NCBI GenBank assembly: GCA_044450785.1
Contig: JBIOJM010000425.1
Coordinates: 1 to 7,551 of the forward strand
DNA from: JBIOJM01 sp044450785
GTDB taxonomy: Bacteria; Planctomycetota; Planctomycetia; Isosphaerales; Isosphaeraceae
DNA length: 7,551 bases
Direction: 5' to 3'
Part shown: in pieces, positions 5,772-7,551 of the stretch
Layout of the letters: every line of letters starts with the position of its first letter
Position numbering within the stretch: position 1 is the first letter of the stretch
Notes under the pieces: generated by a model
What the model was told of the DNA's origin: nothing
What the model saw: only the letters and a program-made list of their open reading frames with translations
Database searches by the model: none
Translations under genes and position numbers: made by a program

Positions 5772-7160
5772 ATGAAGACCCACTCTCTTTCGGCCGTTTC
5801 GTTCCGCGACCCTGCCGGATTCGTGTACTGCCAGCAGAATGACCTGCGTCGGCAAGTGAACTTGGTCTACCGTGAGCATTACGATCGGCTTCGCGCAAGC
5901 GGGCTCTACGACGAGCTGGTGGAAGCCGGGTTGCTCATCAAGCATGAGGAGCTTCAAGAAGAAGCCTTCGAGCCGGAGCTCGCCTACAAGGTGATCCGGC
6001 CCGAGCGGATCCCGTTCGTCTCTTATGCCTGCGAATGGAGCTTCAGCCAGTTTCAAGACGCCGCGCTGGCCGTGCTGGACGTGCAGCGACGTGCGCTCTT
6101 GCGCGGCATGACTCTCAAGGATTGCAGCGCCTATAACTTGCAGTTCCACGCCGGCAGGCCGATCTTCATCGACACCCTGTCGTTCGAGGTGAATCGCCCG
6201 GGGCAGGCATGGACCGGGTACCGGCAATTCTGCGAGCACTTCTTGGCTCCGCTGGCGCTGATGAGCGTCCGAGACCCGCGTCTCGGCCAGCTTTGCCGGG
6301 CGAATATCGATGGAGTGCCGCTCGATCTGGCCGCGCGACTATTGCCCTGGCGGTGCCGGCTCCGCTGGGGCCTGGCGATTCACCTTTTCCTGCACTCCGC
6401 CCTGCAGCACAAGCACTCCGGTCATTCCGGGTCGTCGAGCAGCGGCCGGCTCAACACCCGTTCACTCCTGGGTCTGGTCGACAGCCTTCGGGAGACGGTT
6501 CGCGGATTGAGCTGGAAGCCACGGAAGGAAGGATGGGCTTCGTATTACGAGGACCAGTCCTATACGCACGAGGAATTCCAGAGCAAGGCTCGCCTGGTCG
6601 CCGAGTTCCTCAATCGAACGGGCGCGAAGCACGTCTGGGACCTCGGGGCCAATACGGGTTACTTCAGCCGGCTCGCCTGCGAGCTGGGGCTTTCCACGAT
6701 TTCGTTCGACGCCGATCCAGCCTGTGTCGAGTGGAACTACCTCGAGGCCAAGCGTCGCAAGGAAACGAGGCTTCTGCCGCTTCTCCTCGACCTGTTCAAC
6801 CCCACTCCCCCCGCCGGCTGGCTGAATCGGGAACGGCTCTCGATCTTCGAGCGGGGTAAGCCGGACCTGGTCCTGGCCCTCGCCCTGATCCATCATCTTG
6901 CATTCACGGGAAACCAACCACTGGATAACCTGGCCGAGTTCTTCGAGGGGCTCGCTCCGTGGCTCGTGATCGAGTTCGTGCCCGAGAGTGACCCGCAAGC
7001 CCAGTCGCTGCAAGCCCGAAGAGCAGGGATCCATCACCCATACGACCGCGAGCGTTTCGAAAGGTCCTTCAACGAGCGGTTCACCATCGTCACCTCGGAG
7101 CCTGTATCGGAGAGCGGACGGACCCTCTACTTGATGCGCCGGCGTAACGCCGGAAGATGA
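5772..7160 (+). CDS. NoeA-like protein: N-terminal kinase-like segment plus class I SAM-dependent methyltransferase
   Basis: From ATG 5772 the protein has 462 residues. The N-terminal half begins FRDPAGFVY (11-19), contains SYACEWSFSQ (84-93), and at 115-139 shows LKDCSAYNLQF followed by FIDTLSFE. The spacing D117-x4-N122-x11-D134 is like the catalytic loop of aminoglycoside phosphotransferase/kinase folds. A basic, serine-rich linker follows near 213-250. The C-terminal half is a Rossmann methyltransferase: motif I VWDLGANTGYFS at 288-299, the acidic SFDADP at 311-316, LALALIHHLA at 368-377, and a tail ending RTLYLMRRR. This domain order is typical of proteins annotated as nodulation protein NoeA-related; the substrate is unknown. 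The TAAGGA overlapping the upstream stop is only one base from the ATG, so initiation probably depends on ribosomes ending translation of the small gene. A TTG at 5754 would add six residues but has no ribosome binding site. No membrane helix or signal peptide is evident, so it should be cytoplasmic. Confidence 0.85.
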   Translation: MKTHSLSAVSFRDPAGFVYCQQNDLRRQVNLVYREHYDRLRASGLYDELVEAGLLIKHEELQEEAFEPELAYKVIRPERIPFVSYACEWSFSQFQDAALAVLDVQRRALLRGMTLKDCSAYNLQFHAGRPIFIDTLSFEVNRPGQAWTGYRQFCEHFLAPLALMSVRDPRLGQLCRANIDGVPLDLAARLLPWRCRLRWGLAIHLFLHSALQHKHSGHSGSSSSGRLNTRSLLGLVDSLRETVRGLSWKPRKEGWASYYEDQSYTHEEFQSKARLVAEFLNRTGAKHVWDLGANTGYFSRLACELGLSTISFDADPACVEWNYLEAKRRKETRLLPLLLDLFNPTPPAGWLNRERLSIFERGKPDLVLALALIHHLAFTGNQPLDNLAEFFEGLAPWLVIEFVPESDPQAQSLQARRAGIHHPYDRERFERSFNERFTIVTSEPVSESGRTLYLMRRRNAGR

Positions 7161-7225
7161 CGTGCTCGAGCGGTTTACTCATGGATTGCGCACTTGGCAA
7201 GTCGATGGCAGGTAATACTAACCCG

Positions 7226-7273
7226 ACGCGCAAGCGGGGGATCCCCGGCCAGCTCCCCTCGCTTGCGCGTTTT
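7226..7273 (+). terminator. Strong hairpin after the methyltransferase gene: terminator and palindromic repeat
   Basis: ACGCGCAAGCG (7226-7236) pairs perfectly with CGCTTGCGCGT (7260-7270). After a one-base bulge, GGGG (7237-7240) pairs with CCCC (7255-7258). This gives a 15-bp stem with a 14-nt loop, and TTTT at 7270-7273 follows. It lies 65 nt beyond the methyltransferase stop and is the only strong terminator candidate for the operon. From memory, planctomycete genomes contain many copies of ACTA(A/G)CCCGACGCGCAAGCG-type palindromes between genes, so it may be a dispersed element doing double duty. GGGGATCCCC at 7237-7246 is itself a palindrome that could form an alternative fold. Confidence 0.65.
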
Positions 7274-7288
7274 GAAGTTGCGCCTTTG

Positions 7289-7337
7289 CGGCTTCGCCCC
7301 GTAGGGGCCGTAACAAATCAGCCCAGGGCAACGCCCT
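7289..7337. repeat. Composite palindromic repeat (two small hairpins)
   Basis: GCCCC, GTA, GGGGC (7296-7308) and AGGGC, AAC, GCCCT (7325-7337) are two perfect 5-bp hairpins with three-base loops, 16 nt apart. The outer bases CGGC (7289-7292) and GCCG (7307-7310) offer alternative pairing for the first. From memory, CAGCCCAGGGCAACGCCCTGG is part of a repeat common in planctomycetes, verrucomicrobia and Bacteroidetes, sometimes near REP-associated tyrosine transposases. Here the left flank CCC remains but the expected GGG on the right is replaced by CGT, so the copy looks degraded. No transposase is in the window. Confidence 0.45.
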
Positions 7338-7551
7338 CGTCGTTACACACATCTCGGCGGCGGTCGCCGGTAACCCCTCGCCGAACCCCAAACGGAGCGA
7401 ATGAGACCGCGATGGGACCAGTTACATTGAGCGCGGATCGTGGCCGCAGTTTACCCGGCGCGCAGCGGGTGCGTCCCAGGCGACACTGGGCATGCACCTC
7501 ACCATCGCTTGGTTCAGGGGCGACGTGGCGTTTCGCCAATCCGTCCAGGGA
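7338..7551. other. Terminal region without a supported gene
   Basis: These 214 bp show no recognisable domain on either strand. A 73-codon minus-strand frame (7318-7539) is Arg-rich, runs into the repeat, and has neither a ribosome binding site nor a recognisable motif. A plus-strand frame open from 7431 to the window edge (first GTG at 7440) is similarly featureless in what can be seen. Either could be part of something beyond the window, but neither is called. Confidence 0.45.

Noticed and set aside
7194..7218. Promoter (TTGGCA ... TAATAC) before the repeat
   Set aside because: Spacing is about 13 nt and the -10 match is poor; no gene follows it.
7318..7539. 73-codon minus-strand gene
   Set aside because: It runs into the palindromic repeat, lacks a ribosome binding site, and its Arg-rich sequence shows no motif.

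Overview
The window looks like chromosomal DNA from a high-GC bacterium, most likely a planctomycete of the Isosphaeraceae/Gemmataceae type. The evidence is the protein families and their style: a sulfatase-superfamily membrane enzyme, a small membrane protein with a GYLDPGTGS signature, a NoeA-type methyltransferase, and palindromic intergenic repeats of a kind I recall from planctomycete genomes. The lineage is an inference, because no rRNA or marker gene is present.

Left part (39-1465, + strand): a small Nfu-type iron-sulfur scaffold/carrier protein overlaps by 4 nt a radical-SAM HemW-like protein that probably starts with TTG. They form a translationally coupled pair, in which an Fe-S carrier sits beside an Fe-S enzyme that could be its client. 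Middle (1572-2462, - strand): an orphan ParB-N/helix-turn-helix protein converges on hemW and diverges from the next gene. The 148-bp divergent intergenic region holds a cluster of TCACG/CGTGA half-sites that could be an operator. From 2611 to 3486 (+) lies an NAD(P)-dependent sugar-nucleotide epimerase/reductase of the RmlD/extended-SDR kind.

Right part (3483-7273, + strand): a good sigma70-like promoter overlaps the stop codon of the epimerase gene and precedes a five-helix membrane protein with an extracytoplasmic alkaline-phosphatase/sulfatase-superfamily domain. After a 325-bp gap come a very small membrane protein (GYLDPGTGS) and, 4 nt later, a 462-aa protein. That last protein joins a NoeA-like N-terminal half, carrying a kinase-like catalytic loop, to a class I SAM-methyltransferase domain. 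These three genes are the most interesting part: together they look like an uncharacterised envelope-modification cassette. A strong hairpin with a short T-tract follows the methyltransferase gene.

End (7211-7551): the hairpin is followed by two more small hairpins in a composite palindromic repeat, then about 210 bp in which I see no convincing gene. There is no tRNA, rRNA, CRISPR array or recognisable transposase in the window.
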